A model generated the notes under the pieces. That model was not told the DNA's origin. It did not search any database and saw only the letters and a program-made list of their open reading frames with translations. DNA of 64,000 nucleotides from Acidimicrobiia bacterium (GTDB taxonomy: Bacteria > Actinomycetota > Acidimicrobiia > Acidimicrobiales > Poriferisodalaceae). Numbering within the stretch: position 1 is the first letter of the stretch; every line of letters starts with the position of its first letter. Of the stretch, positions 1-9,828 are shown piece by piece. The stretch lies in the NCBI GenBank assembly GCA_022820505.1, contig JAJEFK010000021.1:186001-250000 (forward strand). Reading direction: 5' to 3'. A program made the position numbers and the translations under genes.

Positions 1-86
1 CGAGCGTGATGAGACCCCCGCCGGCCGGCTCGCTGCCGAGCCGCATGGCCAAGCCACGGCCCGAGCAGTTTGTGGGCCTGTTTCGA

Positions 87-1658
87 ATGGGGACGGGGAG
101 CAGGATCGGAAAGCAACTGGCTCTGACTGCCCTCGCCGTGCTCGCCGCCGCGTGCCTGCCGGGTCGCGTGGAGACACACGAGCCTGCGGCTGCTGTCGGG
201 GAGGATGCTGGCGCGGTTGCTGAGACGACGGCTTCCCGAGCGCCAGAGCCATCCGAAATGCCTGCGCCCGCTACGACTGTTCGCGACTGCTCGCCGCGGG
301 ACGCAGCCGACGACCTGCCAATCGACATCGCTGCTGCTGTGCTCGCGAGCGTTCAGATGTCGCGTGCGCTCTACGACTGCGCCGACGAGATCGGCTTGGC
401 GTTCGCCGATGATCCGGAGGCGATCCTCACGCTGGCCGCACGCGGGATTGACGGACCGCTGCTGCTGATCGAGTCGTGGTCGGCAGCCGAGCCGATGACC
501 GAGATTCAGCGGCTCGCGCCAGTGCGGATCGCGGCGGCAGGCTTCAACGAGCAGCGACTCTCCCAACAGCTCCCCGGCTTCGATATCGAGTGGGTGCCCG
601 TCAATCCATCGGCAACGCTGCCGCATCGAAACGCTCCCCCCGAGCGGGTCTGGATCGTCGGCAATGCCGAACAAGCTGCAGTGTTCGGGGCTCTCGGAAG
701 CCAGATCGACGCAGCGGCACTGACGGTGAGCGAGGACGACGACTTGCGAGCTCTGCCTGTGGCCGATCGCGTCATGCTGCGCGACGCTGCGCACGTCGAG
801 TTGCGCTCGGACCTCGGCCCCGACGCAGCGTGGCAGCTGGAGGTGGTCCGCGGCGGCCACGAAGTACCCGGAGGCGGCCTGCTTCTGTTCGAGCCGGGCC
901 GCGCCCGCCGCCTCGTAGCCATGTACGGCCACCCGGCGACATCGCAGCTCGGTGTGCTGGGCGAGCAGGACCCAACCGAGGGCGTAGCGCGCCTGGCCTC
1001 TATTGCGGAGGGCTACGACGCTGACGGTTCCGATGTGGTGCTCGCCTTCGAGATCATCGCCACCGTTGCCTCTGCCAGGGCCGGCCGCGACGGCGATTAC
1101 TCCAACGAAACCGCGCTCGACGACATCAGGCCGTGGATCGAGGCCGCCGCCGCGAACGACATGTACGTGGTGCTGGACTTGCAGTCGGGCCGAACCGACT
1201 TCCTGACGCAGGCCAAGCACTATGAGGAATTCCTGCGGCTCCCGCACGTTGGGCTGGCGCTCGACCCCGAATGGCGACTGCGGCCCGGCGAGGTGCATCT
1301 GCAACAGATCGGAACGGTCGATGCAGCCGAGATCAACCAGGTCGTCGGCTGGCTGGCCGGACTCGTCCGTGAGGAGGCCCTTCCTCAGAAGCTGCTGATC
1401 CTGCACCAGTTCCGCTTCTCGATGATCACCAACCGCGAGCTCATCGAGACCCCAGCGGAACTCGCAGTGATGATTCACATGGACGGGCAGGGTCCGATCA
1501 ACACGAAATACAGCACATGGAATGCGTTGACCGGCGAGCCAGACGCCCATCGCTTCTACTGGGGCTGGAAGAACTTCTACGACGAGGACTTCCCGACGCC
1601 CACCGCCGAGCAGGTGCTGGCTCAGACACCGTCTCCGTTGTTCGTCTCCTACCAATAG
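87..1658 (+). CDS. Putative lipoprotein of unknown function
   Basis: ORF 6..1658; internal ATG at 87 gives MGTGSRIGKQLALTALAVLAAACLPG with a lipobox (LAAC). The C-terminal half has TIM-barrel-like segments (MYVVLDLQSGR, HVGLALDPEWRL). Confidence 0.6.
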   Translation: MGTGSRIGKQLALTALAVLAAACLPGRVETHEPAAAVGEDAGAVAETTASRAPEPSEMPAPATTVRDCSPRDAADDLPIDIAAAVLASVQMSRALYDCADEIGLAFADDPEAILTLAARGIDGPLLLIESWSAAEPMTEIQRLAPVRIAAAGFNEQRLSQQLPGFDIEWVPVNPSATLPHRNAPPERVWIVGNAEQAAVFGALGSQIDAAALTVSEDDDLRALPVADRVMLRDAAHVELRSDLGPDAAWQLEVVRGGHEVPGGGLLLFEPGRARRLVAMYGHPATSQLGVLGEQDPTEGVARLASIAEGYDADGSDVVLAFEIIATVASARAGRDGDYSNETALDDIRPWIEAAAANDMYVVLDLQSGRTDFLTQAKHYEEFLRLPHVGLALDPEWRLRPGEVHLQQIGTVDAAEINQVVGWLAGLVREEALPQKLLILHQFRFSMITNRELIETPAELAVMIHMDGQGPINTKYSTWNALTGEPDAHRFYWGWKNFYDEDFPTPTAEQVLAQTPSPLFVSYQ

Positions 1659-1778
1659 CTCCTCCACGGGGGCGCGCAGATTGCAGGCCTCCGTCTTGAC
1701 AAATGTTGCTGCCCGCTCTTGTTCGCTGCGCTCACGGGCCGCTCTGGCCCTGGGGGCGCAGCCTCTAGCCTCCGCGAC

Positions 1779-2939
1779 ATGGCACGGCTGCCGTACTTGA
1801 GCTCGCGCCTGCAGGGCTACCAGTCGACGATCTTCGCCGAGATGTCGGCGCTGGCAGTTCGCACTGGTGCCATCAATCTGGGCCAGGGCTTCCCCGACAC
1901 CGACGGGCCGACCGAGGTGCTCGAAGCAGCGGTCGCAGCAATCCGCAGCGGCACCGCAAACCAGTACCCGCCGGGCATCGGCATCGCTGAACTGCGCCAC
2001 GCTGTCGCCCGGCATCAGAAGCGGTTCTGGGGCATGGAGGTCGACCCCGACAGCGAGGTGCTCATCACCGCTGGTGCGAGCGAGGCGTTGGCCGCGAGCA
2101 TCCTGGCGCTGACCGAAGTGGGCGACGACGTGCTCACGTTCGAGCCGTGGTACGACCTCTACGGCGCTGTGATCTCCATGTCAGGCGCTGTGCGCAAGGT
2201 GGTCACCTTGCGGCCGCCCGACTACGGCTTCGATCCCGACGAGTTGGCAGCGGCGGTCACGCCGCGCACCCGAATGCTGGTGCTCAACAGCCCTCACAAC
2301 CCGACCGGCAAAGTGTTCAGCCGGGCCGAGCTGGAAGCCATTGCTGCCGTGGCCATCGAGCGAGATCTCATCGTGGTCACCGACGAGGTGTACGAGCACC
2401 TGGTGTTCGACGGCGAGCACATCCCCATCGCGACGCTGCCCGGCATGGCCGACCGCACGGTCACGATCTCCAGCGGTGGCAAGACATTCGCCGTCACCGG
2501 CTGGAAGATCGGCTGGGTGTGCGCTCGCCCGGAGCTGGTGGCGGCTGTGCGCACGGCCAAGCAATGGCTGACCTACGTCAGCGGCGGACCGTTCCAGCAC
2601 GCCATCGCCGCCGGGCTGGATCTCGGCGACGACTACTTCACAGCTCAGGCCGAGGATCTGCGCGCCAAGCGGGACCGGCTCTCGGAGGGTCTGCGCTCGA
2701 CCGGCCTCGATGTCTTCGAGCCGTCTGGCACCTATTTCATCACCGCCGACATTCGCTCGATCGGGCATGACGACGGCGTCGAGTTCTGCTGGGGCCTGCC
2801 AGACCGGATCGGCGTCGCGGCGGTGCCGAACGTGGTCATGTACGACAACGTCCACGAGGGCCGCCACCTCGTCCGCTTCGCCTTCTGCAAGCAGCACGAC
2901 GTCCTCGACGCCGCCATAGAGCGCCTCCGCACCCTGTAG
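1779..2939 (+). CDS. Class I/II pyridoxal-phosphate aminotransferase
   Basis: Motifs NLGQGFPDTDGP, NSPHNPTGKVF, VTDEVYEHLVFDG, SSGGKTFAVTGWKIGW (PLP lysine). ATG 1779 preferred over the upstream start at 1719. Confidence 0.92.
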   Translation: MARLPYLSSRLQGYQSTIFAEMSALAVRTGAINLGQGFPDTDGPTEVLEAAVAAIRSGTANQYPPGIGIAELRHAVARHQKRFWGMEVDPDSEVLITAGASEALAASILALTEVGDDVLTFEPWYDLYGAVISMSGAVRKVVTLRPPDYGFDPDELAAAVTPRTRMLVLNSPHNPTGKVFSRAELEAIAAVAIERDLIVVTDEVYEHLVFDGEHIPIATLPGMADRTVTISSGGKTFAVTGWKIGWVCARPELVAAVRTAKQWLTYVSGGPFQHAIAAGLDLGDDYFTAQAEDLRAKRDRLSEGLRSTGLDVFEPSGTYFITADIRSIGHDDGVEFCWGLPDRIGVAAVPNVVMYDNVHEGRHLVRFAFCKQHDVLDAAIERLRTL

Positions 2940-3011
2940 CCCGCAAGCTGGCTGATCGCTCGGGCTAGGGCAGCGATCCCCGCTGCGCCGGGCGTTGTCT
3001 GGTTGCTGGGC

Positions 3012-4154
3012 TCAGGCGCTTGCTCGCAGGGGAGCGATCACGCCTTCGGCGAATTCGTTGAGCATGGCCAGCTCTTGGTCTTGGGTGAAGTAGCCGACGT
3101 GGTGCCACAGGAAGAACTCGGTGACGCCGAACTCTTCGTGCAGCGAGGCGACGTGGTCGAGCTCCTCCTCCCGGCTGCCGCGCCAGACGCGACCCATCGG
3201 CACTACGTAGGGCGGCGCGTTGTAGGCCCAGTTGAACAGCTCCTCGAAGCCGGCGTACAGGTCGGCGCCCTCGGCTGGCGTGCGGCCCATCGTGAGGTGG
3301 CCGCCGATCGCCAGTGCATCCGCCGCCGTGGTGCCACGCCCCGAGCTGTGAGCCTCCTCGAGGTAGATGTCGAGCGCTGTGCCGATGAAGCTCTGCCGCT
3401 CGGGGGCCACGAAGCTGACCATCTTGCCGCCCTCGCGTGCCCAGAACTTCGAGGTCTCCATGCTGTAGCTGAACGGCGCGTACACCGGCGGGTGCGGCTG
3501 CTGCAGCGGCCGGGGCACGATGCCGATCTCGCGCAGCGTCTTGTTCTCGTCGACCGCCGTCGGGTCGAAATCGTCGGTCGGCGGGAAGTGCCACTCCATC
3601 TCGGGCGGGGCCTGCCAGAACTCGCCTCGGATCGACACCTTGTCCTGCGTCCACAGCGACTTCACCAGGTGCCAGTTCTCGTACAGGGCCCGGCGGCTTC
3701 GCTGGTCGGCCTCGGACTTGTCGGATTCGGTGGAGGTGATGCCGAGGTGCTGCCCAAAGGTGCCGGTCCAGCGGGGAGTGTTGCCGCGCGTGAAGCCCAC
3801 GAAGGTGCGCCCGCCGGTGAAGTGGTCGAGAATGGCGATGTTCTCGGCGAGCTGGATCGGGTTCACCGCGGTGAGGTTCATGCCGAGCTGGCCCACCCGC
3901 ATCCGCTCGGTGTGCTGGGCCACGAAGTAATCCCAGAACAGCGGGTTGGTGGTGGTCTCGATGCCTTCCACCTGCATGTGCTGCTCGGTCATGGCGAAGC
4001 CGTCGTACCCGACCGACTCGGCGAATTGCATCTGGGTCCGCACGTGATCCATGAGGGTCTGCCAACGCTCGGGCATCGACCCGGCGAGGCCGATCTGCTC
4101 GCCACGACGGCGCATGTACGGCACGACGAGGATCGTGAAACGGAAGTCGGTCAT
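3012..4154 (-). CDS. LLM class flavin-dependent oxidoreductase (luciferase-like)
   Basis: QFAESVGYDGFAMTEQHM, NPIQLAENIAILDHFTGGRTFVGFTRGNTPRW are bacterial luciferase-like family motifs. Confidence 0.88.
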   Translation of the reverse strand: MTDFRFTILVVPYMRRRGEQIGLAGSMPERWQTLMDHVRTQMQFAESVGYDGFAMTEQHMQVEGIETTTNPLFWDYFVAQHTERMRVGQLGMNLTAVNPIQLAENIAILDHFTGGRTFVGFTRGNTPRWTGTFGQHLGITSTESDKSEADQRSRRALYENWHLVKSLWTQDKVSIRGEFWQAPPEMEWHFPPTDDFDPTAVDENKTLREIGIVPRPLQQPHPPVYAPFSYSMETSKFWAREGGKMVSFVAPERQSFIGTALDIYLEEAHSSGRGTTAADALAIGGHLTMGRTPAEGADLYAGFEELFNWAYNAPPYVVPMGRVWRGSREEELDHVASLHEEFGVTEFFLWHHVGYFTQDQELAMLNEFAEGVIAPLRASA

Positions 4155-4280
4155 CGAGACTCGGGTCCTTTCGGTCCACCGGACCTTGCGGCAGCGGCCG
4201 TACAGACTGCAACACTAGGAAACCGGCTGGCTCCCGAACCGGCCAACCCAGCGTCATCCGAGCGGGGGAGGAACCGCCAG

Positions 4281-5579
4281 ATGCCCAAGTTCGAGCCCAC
4301 CGCCGGGCGGGGATTGCATCCCATCGAGAATGCCCCGATCCCGGAGATCCGAGCGCTCCAGCTGGAGCGGCTGAAGTGGAGCCTGGCGCACGCGTACGCA
4401 CACGTGCCCGCCTACCAGCAGCTGTTCGACGAGGCGGGGGTTCACCCGTCCGATCTGCACACGCTCGATGAATTGGCGCGCTTCCCGTTCACGTCTAAGA
4501 TCGAGCTGCGCGAGAACTACCCCTTCGGCATGTTCGCCGTGCCGCGGGAGCAGGTGCTGCGGGTGCATGCCTCCTCGGGGACTACGGGAAAGCCGACCGT
4601 GGTCGGCTATACGCAGTCCGACTTGGACATGTGGGCGCACGTGTTCGGGCGTTCGCTGATGGCGGCGGGAGTGCGACCGGGCGACGTGGTCCATGTCTCC
4701 TACGGCTACGGGCTGTTCACCGGCGGGCTGGGGGCGCATTACGGGGCCGAGCAGTACGGGTGCACCGTGGTGCCGGCGTCGGTGGGCCAGACGGCCCGGC
4801 AGGTGCAGCTGTTGGTGGACTTCGACGCCGATGTGCTGTGCGCCACGCCGTCGTACGCGCTCGTCGTCGCGGATGAGTTCCGTAACCAGGGCATCGACCC
4901 GGCGTCGACGTCGCTGCGGGTGGGGATCTTCGGCGCGGAACCGTGGTCGGAGGCGATGCGGGCCGAACTCGAGGAGGCCTTCGGCATCGACGCCGTCGAC
5001 ATCTACGGCCTCTCTGAGGTCATCGGCGGGGGTGTCGCCAACGAGTGCGTCGAAACCAAGGACGGGCCGACGATCTGGGAGGACCACTTCTATCCGGAGG
5101 TCATCGACCCTGATTCGGGCGAAGTGCTGCCCGAAGGCGAGACGGGCGAGCTGGTGTTCACCTCGCTGACCAAGGTGGCGATGCCGGTGATCCGGTACCG
5201 CACCCGCGACATCTGCTCACTGCAGCCCGGCACGGCTCGCTCGATGCGTCGCATGGGGCGGGTTGCGGCACGCAGCGACGACATGCTCATCATCCGTGGC
5301 GTCAACGTGTTCCCGAGCCAGTTCGAGGAGCTGGTGTCAGCCGATCCGAGGCTGACCGGTCACTTCTTCCTCGAAGTGCATTCCCAAGGGCGCATGGAGG
5401 GCATCACGGCGGTGGTGGAGCCCAAGCCCGATGCCGGCGACCACGATGCGATCGCCGCAGACTTCACCAGCACGGTGCGCCAGCGCATCGGCATTGCCGT
5501 CGACGTCCGCACGGTCGAACCCGAAGGCATTCCGCGCTCAGAAGGAAAGGCGCAGCGCGTCCGCGACCTCCGGGGCTGA
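4281..5579 (+). CDS. Phenylacetate-CoA ligase family protein (PaaK-like)
   Basis: HASSGTTGKPTVVGYT (AMP-binding), DIYGLSEVIGGGVANEC, TRDICSL, RSDDMLIIRGVNVFPSQFEE. ATG 4281 after GGGGGAGG; the upstream extension to 3003 is antisense to the previous gene. Confidence 0.92.
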   Translation: MPKFEPTAGRGLHPIENAPIPEIRALQLERLKWSLAHAYAHVPAYQQLFDEAGVHPSDLHTLDELARFPFTSKIELRENYPFGMFAVPREQVLRVHASSGTTGKPTVVGYTQSDLDMWAHVFGRSLMAAGVRPGDVVHVSYGYGLFTGGLGAHYGAEQYGCTVVPASVGQTARQVQLLVDFDADVLCATPSYALVVADEFRNQGIDPASTSLRVGIFGAEPWSEAMRAELEEAFGIDAVDIYGLSEVIGGGVANECVETKDGPTIWEDHFYPEVIDPDSGEVLPEGETGELVFTSLTKVAMPVIRYRTRDICSLQPGTARSMRRMGRVAARSDDMLIIRGVNVFPSQFEELVSADPRLTGHFFLEVHSQGRMEGITAVVEPKPDAGDHDAIAADFTSTVRQRIGIAVDVRTVEPEGIPRSEGKAQRVRDLRG

Positions 5580-5656
5580 GCACATGGGCGGCGCGCTACG
5601 GTGCGGCGGTCGAGCCACGCCGGGGCATGGCTTGAGCACGGCCGAAGGAGACAGTG

Positions 5657-5965
5657 ATGAGCTTTGTGGAGATGCGGCACTACCGGCTGAAGGTGGGTGC
5701 GCCTGAACGCTGGGTGAAGGAGTACTTCGAGAAGGGCTACGAAGCGCAGCGAAAGTACCTGGGCGAGCCGGTGGGCTACTACACCACTGAGTTCGGCGGC
5801 ATCAACGAGATCTACCACCTGTGGCGTTACGACACGCTCGAGGAACGTGCCCAGAAGCGCAAGGCGCTGTTCGAGGATCCGCAGTGGCTGGAGTTCGTCA
5901 GGGAGATCGCGCCCCTGGTGGAGATACAGGAGAACGTGATGCTGCGCGACATCTTCGAGAGCTGA
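5657..5965 (+). CDS. NIPSNAP family protein
   Basis: MSFVEMRHYRLKVGAPERWVKEYFEKGYEAQ...FGGINEIYHLWRYDTLEER. Confidence 0.85.
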   Translation: MSFVEMRHYRLKVGAPERWVKEYFEKGYEAQRKYLGEPVGYYTTEFGGINEIYHLWRYDTLEERAQKRKALFEDPQWLEFVREIAPLVEIQENVMLRDIFES

Positions 5966-5981
5966 GCCGGAGCGCACACCT

Positions 5982-6785
5982 ATGCCGAACACGATGATGG
6001 ACACTTGGGCCGCTGGCGACGAGACGCTGGGCACCTGGCTGTCGATGGCGTCGAGCCATTCGGCCGAGATCGCTGGGCGTGCCGGCTTCGACTATGTGTG
6101 CGTCGACATGCAGCACGGCGTGGCCGATTACCAGGTTGCCGTGGAGATGATGCAGGCCATCGAGATGGGTGGCGGTACGCCCATCGTGCGGGTGCCGTGG
6201 AACGAGCCCGGCATCATCGGGCGGGTGCTCGATGCGGGGGCGCGGGGCGTCGTTGTGCCCATGGTGAACTCGGTCGCCGAGGCGCAGGCCGCCGTGTCTG
6301 CCTGCAAGTACCCGCCACTGGGTACCCGCAGCTTCGGCCCGGTGCTGGTGGCTGCTCGGGCGGCGGCGGGGGAGAACTACTTCGAGGTGGCGAACGACAC
6401 CACTGCCTGCATTCCCATGATCGAGACCCGCCAAGCGGTCGAGGCGCTGGATGAGATTCTGGCGATCGAGGGCGTCGACGCCATCTACGTCGGGCCGGCC
6501 GACCTGTCGATCAGCTACGGCTACGGCCCCGGCTACACCGACGACCACGCCGACTACAAGGCAGCGCTGGAGCACATCGCCGAGCGGTGCGCCGCACACG
6601 GCGTGGTGGCGGGCATCCACTCCACGGCGTCGCTGTCGGCCGACCGCCGCGGCAAAGGCTTCCGCATGCAGACCGTCGCCGGTGACGCCATGGCGCTCGG
6701 CCGCGGCATGGCCCGCGACCTGCGCACCGCCCGCGAGTCCGGCGTAGCCGAAGCCGCCACCGGAGCCGACTCCAAGATCTACTGA
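5982..6785 (+). CDS. HpcH/HpaI aldolase/citrate lyase family protein
   Basis: GTWLSMASSHSAEIAGRAGFDYVCVDMQHG, VPMVNSVAEAQAAVSACKYPPLGTRSFGP, MIETRQAVEALDEILAIEGVDAIYVGPADLSISYG. Confidence 0.93.
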   Translation: MPNTMMDTWAAGDETLGTWLSMASSHSAEIAGRAGFDYVCVDMQHGVADYQVAVEMMQAIEMGGGTPIVRVPWNEPGIIGRVLDAGARGVVVPMVNSVAEAQAAVSACKYPPLGTRSFGPVLVAARAAAGENYFEVANDTTACIPMIETRQAVEALDEILAIEGVDAIYVGPADLSISYGYGPGYTDDHADYKAALEHIAERCAAHGVVAGIHSTASLSADRRGKGFRMQTVAGDAMALGRGMARDLRTARESGVAEAATGADSKIY

Positions 6786-6820
6786 CCCTCGCGCCCACCG
6801 AGCATCAGCGCCTTCGGGTC

Positions 6821-8377
6821 TTAGCTGTCGGCCGCCTCCGGCTGTTCGATGTCGGCATTTCCAGACTGGTCGCGGTCGACAAGTTCCTTGGCTCGCCGCG
6901 CCACTGAACCAGCTGCGGTCGACGTCGCCGCGGCGGCATCCGCTGCGAGGCGTCCGGCAGCCTGAGCTGCGTCGGCCGTCCCTCGCCCGACAGTCGTTGC
7001 TTGGTCGGCTGAGAAGCGTCCGACAGCCGCCGCCGAGCTTGCAACGGACTTGCCAGCGATCGCTGCGCTACCGGCCACGATCCTGCCGACGCTTGCCGTG
7101 CCGTCCGTGACAGCGCGGCCAGCGTCAGCTGCGACATCCCCTATGGCATCGCCGATGGCAATGGCCTGTTGAGTGATTTGGCGTACCACCGTTGCCGCAT
7201 CATCCTTGACGAAGCTGTGGATGGACTCCAGGGTTACGTCCTTGGTCGCGACGTGTGCGAGCACTCCTGCGGTGACGCCTGCGAGCAGAGCAACGCCAGC
7301 GGGGCCGCCCGCGACGCCGACGAGCGCGACGGTGCCCAAGCTGGCCCCGGTGCCGATTGCGCCCTTGAGCCCGCCCTCGGCCAGCTCGACGTACTCGTCT
7401 GCATGATTTGCCTTGTGGAAGGCGCGCCCGAAGGCGACAACCGACACTGCCAGCAGCAGTGGGTTAGCGCTCACGGCAGCCGACATGCCCATGCCTGCTG
7501 CGAGGCTCGCGAACGACTCGGTCTCGGCCTTGTTCCAGCCGAAGACCAGCGAAACGACTCCGACGCTGGCGCCCATCAGTTCGCCGACATCGTAGGAATT
7601 CAGGTCGTAGAGCCATTTCTTCGGTATGCCGAAGTTCGATTTCAGCGTCTCCGCGACGGAGTCGTAAGTGGCCTTGTCCCAGTTGGCCAGGGGCAGACCC
7701 TTCGGCGTGGACACGTCGCGAAGCAAGCCCTGCATCCCGCCGAGTGCTTCTTGGACAAATGTGTCGTCTGGCGACGCGTTGTGGGCTGCCTTGATCGCGC
7801 CGAGGAGCGTGTGTCCACCGTCAAAGAGACGGTGATTGCCGCCGCCGATGTGCGTCTCGAGAAAGACGGCGTCCATCGCCTTGTCGTAGATGGTGGCTTT
7901 GCCCTTCACGGCTGCCTGCACGAATTCGTTCAACTGAGGTGTGAGATCGCTCGCCACCAGTCCTTGAGCGGCCGCGAACAGTTGCGCCGTGCGCTCAGAT
8001 GTCGAGTCGAACAACCACCGAGTGCCCGTGGCAACGGCCCGTCCGCTAGTAGCTCCCACCTCGGCGGCCCCGCTGCCGATTGCCCGCGCCGCTGACGCGC
8101 TGGCCGCGGCTGCCGTCTTGGCGTTCTCGCCGACGACCCGAGCTGTCGATGCAGCGGCTGCGCCAGTGGCCTCGGCCGCCTTGCGACCTCCGGACATCGT
8201 CGCGTCAGCCGCTTGCTTGGCAGTCGCGAGCGCTGTGTGGCCGAGGCGACCGAGACGTCCAGGCTCATCGTCCTCGGGCGCTGGGTCCTCCGACGAAGCG
8301 GGCCGCGGCGCGAGCGGGTCCGTGCCGTCTAGCGGCTCGTCTGCCTCGGCCGATTGGCGATCGGCACGGTTGTTCAT
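6821..8377 (-). CDS. Uncharacterised Ala/Gly-rich protein with amphipathic repeat flanks and hydrophobic glycine-rich core
   Basis: 518-aa ORF; low-complexity Ala-rich segments at both ends flank a more conserved-looking core (AMDAVFLETHIGGGNHRLFDGGHT..., GPAGVALLAGVTAGVLAHVA). Confidence 0.7.
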   Translation of the reverse strand: MNNRADRQSAEADEPLDGTDPLAPRPASSEDPAPEDDEPGRLGRLGHTALATAKQAADATMSGGRKAAEATGAAAASTARVVGENAKTAAAASASAARAIGSGAAEVGATSGRAVATGTRWLFDSTSERTAQLFAAAQGLVASDLTPQLNEFVQAAVKGKATIYDKAMDAVFLETHIGGGNHRLFDGGHTLLGAIKAAHNASPDDTFVQEALGGMQGLLRDVSTPKGLPLANWDKATYDSVAETLKSNFGIPKKWLYDLNSYDVGELMGASVGVVSLVFGWNKAETESFASLAAGMGMSAAVSANPLLLAVSVVAFGRAFHKANHADEYVELAEGGLKGAIGTGASLGTVALVGVAGGPAGVALLAGVTAGVLAHVATKDVTLESIHSFVKDDAATVVRQITQQAIAIGDAIGDVAADAGRAVTDGTASVGRIVAGSAAIAGKSVASSAAAVGRFSADQATTVGRGTADAAQAAGRLAADAAAATSTAAGSVARRAKELVDRDQSGNADIEQPEAADS

Positions 8378-8445
8378 GGTCTATTGCGTGCGCCTCATTG
8401 ATCGGATGCATCACTCTATGATTCGCCCCGGGCGCGTCGGACGCG

Positions 8446-9480
8446 GTGGCATGGACGCGTCGTGTGGCCTACGTCAGGGGATCGCTCGCAGTGTTGCTTG
8501 CAGAGAACGATTGGAATGATCCTCGCAACGAGTTTCCCGCGGTCCTGTTCCGGCTCAGCCATCGGACGAAGAAGAAACACCGGAGCGGCTATCGCGAGGG
8601 CGATGACGGCGATCGGGTCGCTGAGTCGATGCGCGGTTGGTGGGAGATCGCAGGCGATGACGTACGAGACATGCATGACCAAGGGGCCTTGGGCGTCAAG
8701 TACGCGGTGGCAATCCATCGAGGACAAACAGTGGCGGTGGCGCAGATTGACGGCTGGTATTGGGCAGCCGGCCTTGAGGGCGCCGCGCATCACAAACTGC
8801 CAGTCGACGATTTCCTGCACGGCAGTCGCGATCGGCCATACGAGTTCGGCTCGCTTGAAGATGAGCATTGGCGCGATCACGAGCGCGCCGGTGAACGTCT
8901 TCGGTGGGCCTTCTGTGCCAGCCCTGCGTCGGCCAAGGCTAGGGACGTATGGGTCGGCGACGGAAACTGTGAGATCAGCGAGCGACGACGAGACACCCTG
9001 GTTTCCATCTATCCGTATTCGCTCGCCGATGACCAGCGCGACCTTGTTGATCGAGCAATGCGGGCTCTGGGAGAGGTGCTTCAGGAGCACGTGACCAGAG
9101 CGCTTCGTCAGCGAGACACTGATTGGCTTCGGAGCGCGCTGGAGGAGTCTGCACCGGGTATCGACTTGGGGGACAATCCTGAGGACTCTCGCGATCCCTC
9201 GCTCTGGTTGACGGTTGCCATCTCGAACTGGGCAGAAGTGCAGGATTGCTTCCCATCATTCCAATCGGGCAGCTTCTTCAAGCAGTTACGTCGCCTGAGA
9301 AACAGATGGGCGCACTTTGCCTATCGAGCGCAGGTCACGGAGCATGAGATCGACAATCTCCGGCGCATGACCGGGCTCTTTCGTGAGATCGGCAAGTCAT
9401 CTGCGGCGAACCATGTGGATTTCATTCGTCGAGTGCTCGAAGTCCACGTACGGCGTCGAGAGGTCGACGAGACAGCCTGA
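8446..9480 (+). CDS. Swt1-type HEPN domain-containing protein (predicted)
   Basis: C-terminal DLVDRAMRALGEVLQEHV...FFKQLRRLRNRWAHFAYR contains a HEPN-type R-x4-H motif (RNRWAH). GTG start at 8446 is uncertain. Confidence 0.6.
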   Translation: MAWTRRVAYVRGSLAVLLAENDWNDPRNEFPAVLFRLSHRTKKKHRSGYREGDDGDRVAESMRGWWEIAGDDVRDMHDQGALGVKYAVAIHRGQTVAVAQIDGWYWAAGLEGAAHHKLPVDDFLHGSRDRPYEFGSLEDEHWRDHERAGERLRWAFCASPASAKARDVWVGDGNCEISERRRDTLVSIYPYSLADDQRDLVDRAMRALGEVLQEHVTRALRQRDTDWLRSALEESAPGIDLGDNPEDSRDPSLWLTVAISNWAEVQDCFPSFQSGSFFKQLRRLRNRWAHFAYRAQVTEHEIDNLRRMTGLFREIGKSSAANHVDFIRRVLEVHVRRREVDETA

Positions 9481-9531
9481 GTCAAAGAGTCACGTACATC
9501 GCGACGCTGTGCCGCTCGCGGGCTGCCGCTG

Positions 9532-9828
9532 TCATGAGGGTTCGGCGGGACTGTCGTAGCGCTGCTGGGCTTCTTCCTGTGGGATGCCAAGCAGCTCGCC
9601 GATGCGATGCCACGAGACACCGTCGACGCGAGCTGCGGTCACTTTGGCTCGCACCAATTGATCTGGGCTTTTGGGGTTGCTCGCAGCGCAGCGGAGCCAC
9701 CAGTCGGAGATGGGGCGTCGGACTGCCCGTTCGAAATCGAAGTTCTCGTAGCGTCGAGCGACTTCGTCCCAATCGCCCTTGTCCATTAGCTCGTCGAGAG
9801 TTGGCTCAGTCACAATGCACCGTTCCAT
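9532..9828 (-). CDS. Small protein, second gene of an overlapping pair; putative antitoxin with HTH-like C-terminus
   Basis: TAARVDGVSWHRIGELLGIPQEEAQQRY resembles a helix-turn-helix; overlaps the upstream minus-strand ORF 9810..10103 by 19 nt. Confidence 0.5.
   Translation of the reverse strand: MERCIVTEPTLDELMDKGDWDEVARRYENFDFERAVRRPISDWWLRCAASNPKSPDQLVRAKVTAARVDGVSWHRIGELLGIPQEEAQQRYDSPAEPS

Noticed and set aside
3003-4280. N-terminal extension of the 858-aa ORF 3003..5579
   Set aside because: The first 426 codons are antisense to the LLM gene; the PaaK-like homology and RBS place the start at ATG 4281.
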